Assembly: GCA_011522845.1 (NCBI GenBank)
Contig: WTIF01000292.1
Span: forward strand, 1 to 35,125
Direction: 5' to 3'
Origin: Deltaproteobacteria bacterium
GTDB lineage: Bacteria; SAR324; NAC60-12
DNA: 35,125 nt
Positions within the stretch are counted from its first letter, which is position 1, and the number at the start of each line of letters is the position of its first letter. The notes beneath the pieces were generated by a model. That model did no database searches, was not told where the DNA came from, and saw only the letters and a list, made by a program, of their open reading frames with translations. Below, piece after piece: positions 26,607-35,125 of the stretch. Position numbers and translations under genes: made by a program.

Positions 26607-29096
26607 ATGGCGCTTAAGATTCCGCTTCGCTGGCTACGTGATTTTGTTGATTACACCGCAACCCCTGATCAATTGACGGAAACCCTGACGATTGCCGGCC
26701 TGGAGGTTGATGGAACAGACGTTATTGGGGAATTCTGGAATCCTGAAAATCTAGTGATTGCAGAGATCCAAAAAGTGGAACCTCATCCTGATGCGGACTC
26801 CCTCTGCCTAGCAACCGTCAATTACGGAAAAGATCAATCCCTGGTCGTGGTGACCGGTGCTCCCAATATTTTTGCAATGATTGGGAATGTTCCAAGCCCC
26901 TGTCCAAAGATCCCCCTGGCCTTGGTTGGGGCGCAGGTGATTGATGCCTACAGCGAAGAATTTAAGCTCAAGAAGCTAAAACCTTCGAAAATTCGAGGCA
27001 TTCCTTCTGAAGGAATGGCTTGTTCTGAAAAGGAACTAGGTCTGAGCGAAGAACATGAGGGGGTTTTGATTCTTCCAGAGGATGCACCTGTTGGTTCTCC
27101 TTTGAGTGAATATCTTGGAGAGACAGTTCTGCACTTCGATATCAAGGGAGGTTTCAGTCATCTTCTCTGTGTCCATGGTATTGCCCGTGAGACTGCAGCG
27201 ATTTACGGTTTACCTCTCAAGAATGAGCTCATTCACGATCTACCAGAAGCTAAAAATATTGTCGAAGAATCGGGTTATGTAAATCTGCAGATAAATGACC
27301 CGGATCTATGTGCACGCTACACTGCATTTCGAATCAAGGATGTCAAGATTGGGCCTTCTCCATTTTGGATGCAGCAACGCTTGAGGCAGTGTGGAATGCG
27401 CCCCATCAACAACATCGTGGACATCACCAATTATGTGATGCTTGAACTTGGGCAACCCCTCCATGCCTTTGATTATGAGGCGCTAGTCCAACGTAGTAGT
27501 GGCACTCCAACTATCTGTGTTCGTCGTGCCCAACCGGGGGAAGTGTTAGTAACTCTGGATGAGGTTGAGCGAAAGCTTGACCCAGAGATGTTGTTGATTA
27601 CCGATGAGCAGGGAGCAATTGCTATCGCAGGTGTGATGGGTGGGGGCAACACCGAAGTGTCGGAAGCGACAACGGATATTCTGTTGGAAGCAGCTCATTT
27701 TGAGTTTCTGAACAATCGGCGTACCTCCCAACTACTGAAGCTCAAAACAGAAGCGGCAGAGCGATTTGGCAAACGACTAGACCCTGAATTGCCTCTGCTA
27801 GCAGGCTGGCGTGCTGCACGGCTGATTGCTGAATTGGCTAGTGGGACTCTGGAACCTGTCGTTGGAGACCTATACCCAAGAAAACCTGAACCAGTCAACA
27901 TTGAACTGCACTCTGGCTATATTGAGCGAATCCTGGGAATCCAGATGCCAGAGGCTGAGGTTGTGCGGATTCTTGAGGCGCTGGAATTTGAAGTGTCTAT
28001 CAAGCAAGGAATCTATCAGGTGCAGGTGCCCGCTCATCGTCAGGATGTGAGGATTCCAGCAGATTTAGTGGAAGAACTTGTACGCATCCATGGTTACAAC
28101 CGCCTTCCTCCCACAAGATTAGCTGATGAATTGCCACCGCAACGAGAAAATTTTAAGTTGAACGGTGTAGAGAAAGTCCGTGATCTGCTGGTGGGAGCGG
28201 GGCTTGACGAGGTGATTACCTACTCGTTGAACAGTCCTCTTGATGAAGCCAAGCTGCGTTTACAGACGGATGCGAGTGAAAGCACACAGATTGGCTTGCT
28301 GAACCCTCTCTCACAGGAGCGTAGCCATCTTCGTCAGACTTTACTGGTGGGCTTGCTTCAGACAGCACGTGAAAACCTTCGACTGTTGTCACGAATTCAG
28401 ATTTTTGAAGTGGGTGGTGTGTTCTTACCTCAAGAGGGAGAAACCCTCCCAGCTGAGCCTCGTCGGCTGGCTACGTTGCTAACAGGTCCTCGCCAAGCCG
28501 ATGCTTGGCAACCTGACCAAGCAACAACTGACTATGACTTTTACGACCTCAAGGGTCGTTTGGAGATTTTGTTGGAAGGCTTGCATTTACAATCTGAGAT
28601 TCGCTGGGAGCAAGCCGATATTTTACCCTATCATCCGGGCCGCTGCGCCAGTCTTTGTCTCGGTGGACAGATGCTGGGCTACATTGGAGAACTACACCCA
28701 AAAATTCGACGTGAATTTTCCCTCCCAGAACAGCCGTTTTGCATCGCAGAGTTGAATCTGGATTTGCTATTAAATCAATGGCAGCAAGCACATCAGATGC
28801 AGGAAATTTCTGGCTTCACTCCAATCTACGAAGACTTGGCAGTTGTTGTAAATCAAGATCTTCCGGTAGCCCAAGTCCTTGGTGAAATGGAACAGGCAGG
28901 TCGTCCTTTGCTGAAAAAAGCTACCTTGTTCGATGTGTATACAGGTGAGCAAGTGGCTGCCGATAAAAAGAGTTTGGCTTTTGCTCTCACCTTTCAGGCA
29001 AATGACCGTACTCTGCAGGACAGGGATGTCCAGAAGATCCGACAGAAAATTGTACGCCGACTCGAACAGACCTGTGATGCTCAATTGAGATCCTGA
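26607..29096 (+). CDS. pheT: Phenylalanine--tRNA ligase beta subunit
   Basis: The 829-residue protein is the beta subunit of the (alpha-beta)2 enzyme. Domains in order are: tRNA-binding EMAP/OB domain (about 40-155), B3/B4 editing domain (about 215-385, with GQPLHAFDYE), B5 (about 400-480), catalytic-like core, and the C-terminal anticodon-binding FDX-ACB domain (about 735-829, FTPIYEDLAVVV). pheS is not upstream: the preceding gene is the ParA remnant, so the usual pheST pair is split in this genome. AGAGAAT precedes the ATG. Confidence 0.96.
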   Translation: MALKIPLRWLRDFVDYTATPDQLTETLTIAGLEVDGTDVIGEFWNPENLVIAEIQKVEPHPDADSLCLATVNYGKDQSLVVVTGAPNIFAMIGNVPSPCPKIPLALVGAQVIDAYSEEFKLKKLKPSKIRGIPSEGMACSEKELGLSEEHEGVLILPEDAPVGSPLSEYLGETVLHFDIKGGFSHLLCVHGIARETAAIYGLPLKNELIHDLPEAKNIVEESGYVNLQINDPDLCARYTAFRIKDVKIGPSPFWMQQRLRQCGMRPINNIVDITNYVMLELGQPLHAFDYEALVQRSSGTPTICVRRAQPGEVLVTLDEVERKLDPEMLLITDEQGAIAIAGVMGGGNTEVSEATTDILLEAAHFEFLNNRRTSQLLKLKTEAAERFGKRLDPELPLLAGWRAARLIAELASGTLEPVVGDLYPRKPEPVNIELHSGYIERILGIQMPEAEVVRILEALEFEVSIKQGIYQVQVPAHRQDVRIPADLVEELVRIHGYNRLPPTRLADELPPQRENFKLNGVEKVRDLLVGAGLDEVITYSLNSPLDEAKLRLQTDASESTQIGLLNPLSQERSHLRQTLLVGLLQTARENLRLLSRIQIFEVGGVFLPQEGETLPAEPRRLATLLTGPRQADAWQPDQATTDYDFYDLKGRLEILLEGLHLQSEIRWEQADILPYHPGRCASLCLGGQMLGYIGELHPKIRREFSLPEQPFCIAELNLDLLLNQWQQAHQMQEISGFTPIYEDLAVVVNQDLPVAQVLGEMEQAGRPLLKKATLFDVYTGEQVAADKKSLAFALTFQANDRTLQDRDVQKIRQKIVRRLEQTCDAQLRS

Positions 29097-29123
29097 AAAC
29101 ACCCCAAGTACAGAGTTTTATTC

Positions 29124-29795
29124 ATGATTCTAGAGTTGGAAAATGTTGGAAAGTCTTTTCCTCATCCCAGCGGAAGCGAAAACGTTGAGGTCCTGCGCAA
29201 CTTACAGTTACAAGTCAACCAGGGTGAGACAGTTGCCGTGCTAGGGCAGTCAGGCAGTGGAAAATCAACTCTGCTTTCTTTGCTCGCAGGTCTTGACCAA
29301 CCCACCAGCGGTGCCTTGAGGATTCGTGGAACAGATTTGGCCCAAATGAGTGAGGAAGAGCTAACGCGATTCCGGGCGGAGAATATTGGGATCATTTTCC
29401 AGCAATTTCATTTGATGTCGCATCTGACAGCTTTGGAAAACGTAAGTTTACCACTAGAGATTTTTCAAAGGGCTGGACATGTAGAGCGTTCTCGCAAAGC
29501 TCTGGAACAAGTACGACTTGAACATCGTCACGACCATTTTCCATATCAGTTGAGCGGTGGGGAATGCCAACGGGTGGCAATCGCGCGTGCTGTGGTCGTG
29601 GAACCCGCAATCCTATTGGCGGATGAACCTACAGGAAATTTGGATGTGGAAACTGGTGAGCAGATTGTGAATCTACTTTTTGATTTGGTGCGTGATACGC
29701 TGATGACACTGCTAATGGTGACTCACAATAGGGATCTAGCAGCGCGATGCCAACGGCAAGTTGTGCTTCAACAGGGGCAACTCGCTGAACTTTGA
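29124..29795 (+). CDS. LolD-like ABC transporter ATPase
   Basis: The 223-residue ATPase has Walker A GQSGSGKST (41-49), a Q-loop IFQQFHLM, the signature LSGGECQRVAIARA (143-156), Walker B ILLADEPTGNLD (163-174) and the H-loop THNRDLA. This is the MacB/LolD/FtsE subgroup, which drives lipoprotein sorting, efflux or cell-division transporters with FtsX-fold permeases. No permease gene is adjacent, so the partner must be elsewhere. It begins 28 bp after pheT, so it is probably cotranscribed. Confidence 0.88.
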   Translation: MILELENVGKSFPHPSGSENVEVLRNLQLQVNQGETVAVLGQSGSGKSTLLSLLAGLDQPTSGALRIRGTDLAQMSEEELTRFRAENIGIIFQQFHLMSHLTALENVSLPLEIFQRAGHVERSRKALEQVRLEHRHDHFPYQLSGGECQRVAIARAVVVEPAILLADEPTGNLDVETGEQIVNLLFDLVRDTLMTLLMVTHNRDLAARCQRQVVLQQGQLAEL

Positions 29796-29836
29796 ACCCA
29801 CCTCATGCCGGGAAAAAGGCATAGATTAAGGACAGC

Positions 29837-30847
29837 ATGGAAATTCGACAGGATTTCGTTGACAGCATTGGCAACACACCACTGATTCGCTTGCGGAAGG
29901 CTTCAGAATTGACTGGGTGTACAATCCTGGGAAAAGCAGAGTTTCTAAATCCAGGAGGATCTGTAAAGGACCGAGCTGCCCGGGCAATTATTCTGGATGC
30001 AGAGAAGAAAGGATTGCTTCAACCAGGTGGCTTGATTGTCGAAGGAACCGCTGGGAATACTGGAATTGGACTCGCCCTGGTTGGAAACGCCCGCGGCTAC
30101 CGCACCTTGATCGTTATTCCTGAGACTCAGAGCGAAGAAAAAAAAGACATGCTGCGACTCTGTGGTGCTGTGGTCAAAGAAGTTCCAGCAGTGCCCTACA
30201 AAGATCCAAATAACTATATTCATCAGTCGCGTAGAATCGCCGAGGAAACAGCCGCAACCGAATCCAATGGTGCCATTTGGGCCAATCAATTTGACAACAC
30301 AGCAAATCGAATGGGGCACTATGAAACTACAGGACCAGAAATTTGGGAGCAGACCGATGGGACTGTGGATGCCTTTATTTGCTCCGTTGGTACGGGAGGA
30401 ACCTTGGCAGGGACAGCCATGGCGCTACGCGAGAGAAATCCTGATATTGTGATAGGTTTGGTTGATCCAATGGGGGCTGCGCTCTACTCTTACTATACCA
30501 CAGGTGAGTTACAGTCTGTTGGAAGCTCAATTACTGAAGGAATTGGTCAGGGAAGGATCACTGCTAATTTGGAAGGACTTAAGGTAGACGCTGCATTTCG
30601 AGTCACTGATGATGAAATGTTGCCAATCTGCTTTGAACTGTTGAGAGATGAAGCGCTATGTTTGGGAGGGTCAGCAGCTCTGAATGTTGCAGGTGCGATC
30701 CGTTTGGCTAAGCAACTTGGACCAGGCAAAACCATTGTCACTGTACTTTGTGACTCAGGTGTCCGCTACAAATCCAAGCTCTTCAATCCAGAGTTTTTGC
30801 GAAGCAAAGATTTGCCAGTACCAATCTGGCTGGAGAATGGTGAATGA
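29837..30847 (+). CDS. cysK: Cysteine synthase (O-acetylserine sulfhydrylase)
   Basis: This PLP enzyme makes cysteine from O-acetylserine and sulfide. K44 in NPGGSVKDRAA binds PLP, TAGNTG (71-76) is the substrate loop, and SVGTGGTLAG is the phosphate-binding glycine loop. At 336 residues it is slightly longer than CysK of E. coli (323), with a C-terminal extension. The ATG has AAGGA about 5 nt upstream, and the gene overlaps ddl by 4 bp (ATGA). A cystathionine beta-synthase-like activity is possible within this fold. Confidence 0.9.
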   Translation: MEIRQDFVDSIGNTPLIRLRKASELTGCTILGKAEFLNPGGSVKDRAARAIILDAEKKGLLQPGGLIVEGTAGNTGIGLALVGNARGYRTLIVIPETQSEEKKDMLRLCGAVVKEVPAVPYKDPNNYIHQSRRIAEETAATESNGAIWANQFDNTANRMGHYETTGPEIWEQTDGTVDAFICSVGTGGTLAGTAMALRERNPDIVIGLVDPMGAALYSYYTTGELQSVGSSITEGIGQGRITANLEGLKVDAAFRVTDDEMLPICFELLRDEALCLGGSAALNVAGAIRLAKQLGPGKTIVTVLCDSGVRYKSKLFNPEFLRSKDLPVPIWLENGE

Positions 30848-31896
30848 AAACACGAGTTGCGATCCTCTGTGGTGGTTTGAGTGGTGAGCATCAAGTATCT
30901 TTGATCTCGGCTTTCAATATCGCCAGAGCCCTTTCAAGAGAAAACTACGAGGTTCAGCTAATCGGTATCCGCAAAGATGGGAGTTGGTGCTGGAGGTCTG
31001 AGGGGGACTTACTTTGCCAAACAGATGATATTCGTGAAATCCATTTGCATCCAGCAGCAGAAACTCTTCTTCCAAGACAATTGGGTCAGCTACAAAATGA
31101 ACAAGGAAAGTTACAGTGGCAGGCAGATATTTGTTTCCCAATCACCCACGGAAATTTTGGAGAAGACGGCTCCTTGCAAGGGATGCTGCGACTACTTCGA
31201 ATTCCCTTTGTCGGTTGCGATGTTTGGGGATCTGCGATCAGCATGGATAAGGATGTCACAAAGCGACTGCTCGTTCAGGCAGGGCTTCCGGTCACTCCCT
31301 TTATCACGTTACGTAGGAATGAAAACCTCCTCTATTCTGAAGTAGTCGCTAGATTGGGGTCGCCATTCTTCGTGAAACCAACTCGTGAGGGCTCTTCTTT
31401 GGGAGTTGCCAAGGTTCGCAACGAGGATGAATATCTAGAAGCCTTGAAAGAAGCCTTCTCTCTGGACCACAAAATTTTGCTGGAACAAGCCATCATCGGT
31501 CGGGAAATTGAAGCTGCTGTCCTTGGAAATGATTCTCCTGAAGTGGCTGCGACTCTGGGTGAAATCATTCCCAATCATGAATTCTACTCCTATGACGCGA
31601 AGTACGTCGATCCGAATGGGGCGAGCCTGAAAATTCCTGCGGAGATTGAAGCTGATGTTGCAAATCGGATTCTTGATTTGGCTGCGGAGTCTTTCCGGAT
31701 CGTCGAAGGTCTAGGGATGGCACGTGTTGATTTCTTCCTAACCAAAGATAATCAGATTTACATTAACGAAATCAACACACTGCCTGGATTTACAAGCATT
31801 AGCATGTACCCGAAACTCTGGGAAGCATCGGGCTTGTCTTATTCAGAATTATTGCACCAATTGGTACAGTTGGGTCTTCAAAGAGCGACTGTGTAA
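30844..31896 (+). CDS. ddl: D-alanine--D-alanine ligase
   Basis: The ATP-grasp ligase makes the D-Ala-D-Ala dipeptide used to build the murein pentapeptide. The 350-residue sequence has LCGGLSGEHQVSLISA (8-23), FPITHGNFGEDG, the omega-loop FYSYDAKYVDPNG with the tyrosine and lysine of D-Ala-D-Ala type enzymes (not the D-lactate type), and INEINTLPGFTSISMYP at the ATP/Mg site. The start overlaps cysK (ATGA). It supplies the substrate chain of MraY encoded elsewhere in the window. Confidence 0.95.
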   Translation: MKTRVAILCGGLSGEHQVSLISAFNIARALSRENYEVQLIGIRKDGSWCWRSEGDLLCQTDDIREIHLHPAAETLLPRQLGQLQNEQGKLQWQADICFPITHGNFGEDGSLQGMLRLLRIPFVGCDVWGSAISMDKDVTKRLLVQAGLPVTPFITLRRNENLLYSEVVARLGSPFFVKPTREGSSLGVAKVRNEDEYLEALKEAFSLDHKILLEQAIIGREIEAAVLGNDSPEVAATLGEIIPNHEFYSYDAKYVDPNGASLKIPAEIEADVANRILDLAAESFRIVEGLGMARVDFFLTKDNQIYINEINTLPGFTSISMYPKLWEASGLSYSELLHQLVQLGLQRATV

Positions 31897-31898
31897 CT

Positions 31899-32375
31899 GT
31901 GAGAATACACAAGAATCCACTGTTGCAGGTGGTGTTGGTAGAACCGCAGATTCCGCCAAATACAGGGAACATTGCGCGATTGTGTGCGGCGACGAAGTGT
32001 CACCTTATTTTAGCTGGTGAACTTGGTTTTGAACTTTCCGATCGCACCCTTAAGCGGGCTGGGCTGGACTATTGGGATTGGGTCAGTTGGGAGCACATCC
32101 TGTCTTGGGAAGACTGGGTCAAACAGTTAGACTTCACACGGTGTCATTTTCTCTCTACTCATGCGATGACTCCTTACACCCAGATGCCGATTCAAGCGGG
32201 TGATTTTGTCTTTTTTGGCAAGGAAACGGCCGGTTTGCCAAAGTGGTTGTGGCAACCACATCCGGAAAGAAGCTTCACGATTCCCATGTGGGAATCTGAG
32301 GTGCGCAGTTTGAATCTTGCCTCTGCTGCCTCAATCGTGGTTTATGACGGACTCCGTCGCCTGGTCCCTTTTTAA
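31899..32375 (+). CDS. trmL: tRNA (cytidine/uridine-34-2'-O)-methyltransferase
   Basis: The 158-residue SPOUT methyltransferase modifies the wobble base of certain leucine tRNAs. VVLVEPQIPPNTGNIARLCAAT (11-32) is the TrmL N-terminus, LKRAGLDYWD follows (51-60), GKETAGLP is at 107-114 and the knot ends in LNLASAASIVVYDGLRR (138-154). The start is GTG, 2 nt after the ddl stop, without a visible ribosome site, so coupling to ddl is likely. Confidence 0.93.
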   Translation: MRIHKNPLLQVVLVEPQIPPNTGNIARLCAATKCHLILAGELGFELSDRTLKRAGLDYWDWVSWEHILSWEDWVKQLDFTRCHFLSTHAMTPYTQMPIQAGDFVFFGKETAGLPKWLWQPHPERSFTIPMWESEVRSLNLASAASIVVYDGLRRLVPF

Positions 32376-32379
32376 ACAT

Positions 32380-32408
32380 TTGACATCCATAAATTCTTTC
32401 TTTCAGAT
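32380..32408 (+). promoter_or_regulatory. Candidate promoter of the FlhG/MinD-like gene
   Basis: TTGACA at 32380-32385 is an exact -35 box. TCAGAT follows after 17 bp (32403-32408), a 3 of 6 match to the -10 consensus. It lies in the 69 bp between trmL and the ATPase gene and would start transcription near 32415. Confidence 0.4.
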
Positions 32409-32444
32409 TCACGACGCTGTGCTACAGTAGCCCCTCCTTCATGG

Positions 32445-33392
32445 ATGACTGAGAAACAAGAAACGACATACAGCATGGAACAACGAGCGAAACTTTGGGC
32501 TGTGGGTGGTGGCAAAGGAGGCGTGGGAAAGAGCTTCCTGACCACAAATATTGGGGTCTTGCTGGCCAAAGAAGGCAAGCGAGTGGTGCTTATGGATCTG
32601 GACCTGGGCGGAGCGAATCTTCATACTTGCCTCGGGGTCACTGATCTGGATCGGGGAGTGTCTGACTTCTTGATGAGGCGCTACGAAGAGTTGGAAGAAG
32701 CCTTGGTTCCAACCCAAGTACCCAATCTTTTCCTCCTAAGCGGAGCTCAGGATAGCCTAAATATCGCGAATCCAAAGTATGCGCAAAAAATTCGACTTCT
32801 CCGTGAATTGAAAAAAATTGAAGCGGACTACATTCTGATGGACTTGGGGGCCGGGACTTCTTTCAACACCCTAGATTTTTTCATTGCCGCAGACACACAA
32901 TTACTGGTAGCGATACCTGAGCCGACCTCTATCGAAAATGCCTATCGTTTCATCAAAAGTTCATTCTATCGGCAGATCCGACTTTATAGTGAAACCCCAG
33001 AGTTGCGGGATTTGGTTGAAGAATCAATGGATCGTAACAATCGGCACGGGATCCGCACTCCGCGTGAATTGCTGCTTCACCTGAAGGAACTGGGACCGGA
33101 GATGTCTGATTTCGCGGAACAACAAACAGAGAGATATCGACCCAGTCTCATTCTGAATCAGGTTCGTTCCAACAACGACATCAAGGTCGGCCACGCAATG
33201 GAAACCGCCTGTCTAAAATACTTTGGACTATCTGTAGATTTTCGAGGATATGTGACGAACAACGATTTGGTAAGACGCTCAGTCTTACAGCGCAAGCCCT
33301 TGATGATGCAGTCACCCGATTCAGAAATCGGGCAAGACCTGCAACGCCTGCTCGGTAACATTTTGCAGCGTCAAAAGGTGCCACCGTCATGA
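32445..33392 (+). CDS. FlhG/MinD-like P-loop ATPase
   Basis: The 315-residue SIMIBI ATPase has the deviant Walker A KGGVGKS (24-30), switch I DLDLGGANLHT (51-61) and switch II DLGAGTSFN (133-141). The GGANLHT and the 'LWAVGGGKGGVGKSF' N-terminus are characteristic of the delta-proteobacterial-style FlhG/MinD2 group. That group regulates flagellar or pilus placement or acts as an orphan ParA-like ATPase. No flagellar gene is nearby, so the target is unknown. The start could instead be M11 (32475), just before the P-loop domain; neither start has a clear ribosome site, and CCTCC pyrimidines precede 32441. Its stop abuts the 3' end of rnpB. Confidence 0.88.
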   Translation: MTEKQETTYSMEQRAKLWAVGGGKGGVGKSFLTTNIGVLLAKEGKRVVLMDLDLGGANLHTCLGVTDLDRGVSDFLMRRYEELEEALVPTQVPNLFLLSGAQDSLNIANPKYAQKIRLLRELKKIEADYILMDLGAGTSFNTLDFFIAADTQLLVAIPEPTSIENAYRFIKSSFYRQIRLYSETPELRDLVEESMDRNNRHGIRTPRELLLHLKELGPEMSDFAEQQTERYRPSLILNQVRSNNDIKVGHAMETACLKYFGLSVDFRGYVTNNDLVRRSVLQRKPLMMQSPDSEIGQDLQRLLGNILQRQKVPPS

Positions 33393-33773
33393 ATGCGGAG
33401 TCGGAGATAAGCCGGGTTCTGTTCTCTTCTAAGAGCCGTGATCATTTATCTAGGATTGCTGTTACCAGCAACCTCCAGCATCCTACCCGATCGCCAGACG
33501 GGCCGCCTGATCACGATCCTATTTGGACTTGCAGCGGATGGGGTTTACCCTGCCAGGTCTGTCACCAGCCCCGCGGTGAGCTCTTACCTCCCCGTTTCAC
33601 CCTTGCCTGTGCCGAAGCCATCGGCGGTCTATTCTCTGTGGCACTTTCCGTCGGCTCACGCCGCCTGGCCGTTAGCCAGCATCCTGCCCTGTGCTGCCCG
33701 GACTTTCCTCTCGCAGCTCGAGAATCATGAGTGATTCCCTCGCTACCAGCGATCACGTATCTAACTCCGCAAG
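33393..33773 (-). ncRNA. rnpB: RNase P RNA, bacterial type A
   Basis: The RNA is the catalytic part of RNase P, which matures the 5' ends of tRNAs. Read on the minus strand it has the universal GAGGAAAGTCC (33700-33710) and, near the 3' end, ACAGAACCCGGCTTAT (33407-33422), the two strands of P4. P1 is an 8-bp perfect helix (TGCGGAGT at 33764-33771 with ACTCCGCA at 33394-33401). P2 pairs CGTGATC with GATCACG. P18 is capped by a GTAA tetraloop, and the stretch GGTAAACCCC typical of L14/15 neighbours is present. The length is about 380 nt. The ORFs on both strands over this region are shadows. The 3' end directly follows the stop codon of the convergent ATPase gene. End positions are accurate to a few bases. 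Confidence 0.95.
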
Positions 33774-33774
33774 T

Positions 33775-33802
33775 TCTCTACGCTATCAAGAAGTCTTTGT
33801 AA
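33775..33802 (-). promoter_or_regulatory. Possible rnpB promoter
   Basis: On the minus strand TTACAA (33797-33802) and TAGAGA (33775-33780) are separated by 16 bp. The -10 box ends only 3-4 bases before the start of the P1 helix, slightly closer than normal. No better pair is visible upstream. Confidence 0.25.
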
Positions 33803-33913
33803 TCGCTAACCATTTTTTCATCACTGGCCAGTCTGCCTTGAGGAGTATGTTCATTGGCGCTGCCTACGGTCCCTCGTTGAGTGACCGCTCTCTCGAACTC
33901 TAGCTAACCGCAC

Positions 33914-35008
33914 ATGACCCTTCTAATCGTTTTTGTAGCAATGGCAATAGGAATCTCCTTTGTCTGCTCCATTGCCGAAGCCGTCTTACTCAGCATCACT
34001 CCAGCCTACGTTGCTCTTTTGCAGGAAAAAGGAAAGCGCTCCGGAGAAATGTTGTTTCAACTGAAGGAAAATGTGGATCGGCCGCTCACCGCCATCCTGA
34101 CCCTAAATACCATCGCCAACACGGTAGGAGCCGCTGGAGTTGGTGTTCAAGCAACTCAACTTTTTGGTGATGAGTATCTTGGCGTTGCCTCAGGAGCTTT
34201 GACGCTAATGATTCTGATCTTCTCAGAAATCATTCCCAAAACGATGGGAGCTGCCTTCTGGCGAACTTTGGCCCCGACGGTCGGTTACTTCATCAAGTAC
34301 CTAGTTTTGATTCTCTTGCCCTTCGTTTGGCTCGCAGAGTTCTTAACACGGGGTATGAAGCAGCATCGTGAGTTGACTGGTTTCAGCCGAGAAGAGTTCG
34401 CCTCGATGGCGGAGCTGGGCATCAAAGAGGGCCAACTCGAAGAGAGTGAATCAAGGATTCTTCGCAATCTCTTTCGTTTCCGCTCCTCCTATGCGGAAGA
34501 TATCATGACCCCCCGAACCGTTGTGTTCTCCTTGGAGGAAAATCTGACTGTAGACGAATATTTTACCCTGCACCCACAAAATCCATTCTCACGGATTCCA
34601 ATCTATCAGAAGCACCCTGATCAAGTGACAGGGTATGTTCTTAAAAACGATATCATCATGGCCCAAGCGCAAGACAGGCCTCAGACCAGGCTCAGTGATT
34701 TTCGACGGCAAGTGGTGGTGACACGTTACAATGCTACCATCGCCGAGGTTTTTGATCTGATGATCAGCAAGCGTGAACAACTCGCTTTGGTGGTTGATGA
34801 CGACTGGGGAACGATGGTTGGAGTCGTGTCGATGGAAGATGTCGTCGAGACCTTGCTGGGCTTGGAGATCGTTGATGAGGACGACAAAAACGAGGATATG
34901 CAGGTGCTGGCTCGTCGCCTATGGGAACGGCGGGCCCGAGCTATGGGATTGCAGTTGGACGACAAGGAAGATCAACCTTCTCGTCAAGAACCTCAGGGCG
35001 CTTCTTAG
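33914..35008 (+). CDS. DUF21/CBS-domain membrane protein (CNNM/CorB-type)
   Basis: The 364-residue protein has an N-terminal DUF21 (CNNM) membrane domain with helices at about 3-25, 58-82, 95-115 and 122-145. The conserved FSEIIPKTMG (103-112) is in the third. A linker region (155-195) and a CBS pair (about 197-320; MTPRTVVF, then VVDDDWGTMVGVVSMEDVVE) follow. Members export Mg2+ (CorB-type) or act in divalent-cation homeostasis. The C-terminal CorC/HlyC transporter-associated domain of many relatives is absent; only a charged tail of about 40 residues follows. The ATG is preceded by no clear ribosome site. The final 117 bp of the window after it hold nothing recognisable. Confidence 0.9.
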   Translation: MTLLIVFVAMAIGISFVCSIAEAVLLSITPAYVALLQEKGKRSGEMLFQLKENVDRPLTAILTLNTIANTVGAAGVGVQATQLFGDEYLGVASGALTLMILIFSEIIPKTMGAAFWRTLAPTVGYFIKYLVLILLPFVWLAEFLTRGMKQHRELTGFSREEFASMAELGIKEGQLEESESRILRNLFRFRSSYAEDIMTPRTVVFSLEENLTVDEYFTLHPQNPFSRIPIYQKHPDQVTGYVLKNDIIMAQAQDRPQTRLSDFRRQVVVTRYNATIAEVFDLMISKREQLALVVDDDWGTMVGVVSMEDVVETLLGLEIVDEDDKNEDMQVLARRLWERRARAMGLQLDDKEDQPSRQEPQGAS

Positions 35009-35125
35009 CATCGACGGACATCCTGTCTTCAGAGTGAACCAGCTGTTGCCCAACCCGCTCCCTCCGGTGTCATCCCCGAGGCAACATCAACCTTAACGGC
35101 CAATTACTAAATTTCAAGTAAGAAA

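Noticed and set aside
33389-33903. Several overlapping ORFs of 64-113 codons on both strands
   Set aside because: They cover the RNase P RNA gene; its conserved P4 strands and P1 helix explain the region, and the peptides look like no protein.

Overview
The window is a 35 kb piece of a Gram-negative chromosome, dense in housekeeping genes. It carries 28 recognisable protein genes (one cut by the left edge), several very small genes, one decayed ParA gene and the RNase P RNA gene. The envelope genes (periplasmic coiled-coil proteins, a lipobox, MscS, SohB, a LolD-like ATPase) point to a diderm bacterium. The FlhG/MinD-like ATPase and the general gene style suggest a 'Deltaproteobacteria'-like or SAR324-like marine lineage. 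That placement is an inference and is weakly supported. No CRISPR array, tRNA, rRNA operon, prophage or insertion sequence was seen.

Layout. From 1 to 703 is the 3' part of a DUF58 gene on +. From 670 to 11164 everything is on -. Reading in the direction of transcription there is first a small membrane protein with a DUF2007-like tail, an RNase II/R-family exoribonuclease and panB. Then comes a long translation, cell-wall and fatty-acid operon: rpsB, tsf, pyrH, frr, mraY, fabG, acpP, fabF and a 60-residue membrane protein. mraY takes the place usually held by uppS/cdsA. From 11248 to 12663 (+) are a 26-codon ORF with a strong Shine-Dalgarno site and a secreted Gln-rich coiled-coil protein. 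From 12660 to 15724 (-) are a large MscS-family channel and, directly downstream, a cereblon-type CULT-domain protein. From 15938 to 18209 (+) are a tail-anchored 83-residue protein, a 41-residue lipoprotein, an MTA/SAH nucleosidase and a class I/II aminotransferase. From 18275 to 25007 (-) are tgt, a secreted endonuclease/exonuclease/phosphatase-fold protein, lysA, a dihydrolipoamide-dehydrogenase-like flavoprotein without redox cysteines, and a GlcD/D-lactate dehydrogenase-type FAD enzyme. From 25132 to 33392 (+) are a SohB-like protease, a ParA remnant, pheT, a LolD-like ATPase, cysK, ddl, trmL and an FlhG/MinD-like ATPase. rnpB lies on - at about 33393-33773, and a DUF21/CBS membrane protein on + ends the window.

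The most unusual items are these. The bacterial CULT protein keeps all four zinc cysteines and the three cage tryptophans at cereblon spacing, and sits behind a mechanosensitive channel. The Lpd-like flavoprotein has both redox cysteines replaced but keeps its C-terminal His-Glu pair. The ParA gene has an apparent in-frame internal deletion plus loss of its C-terminus. The Gln-rich protein resembles only the C-terminal half of DUF4175-type proteins. There are also tiny genes (26 and 41 codons) that usual gene length cut-offs would miss.
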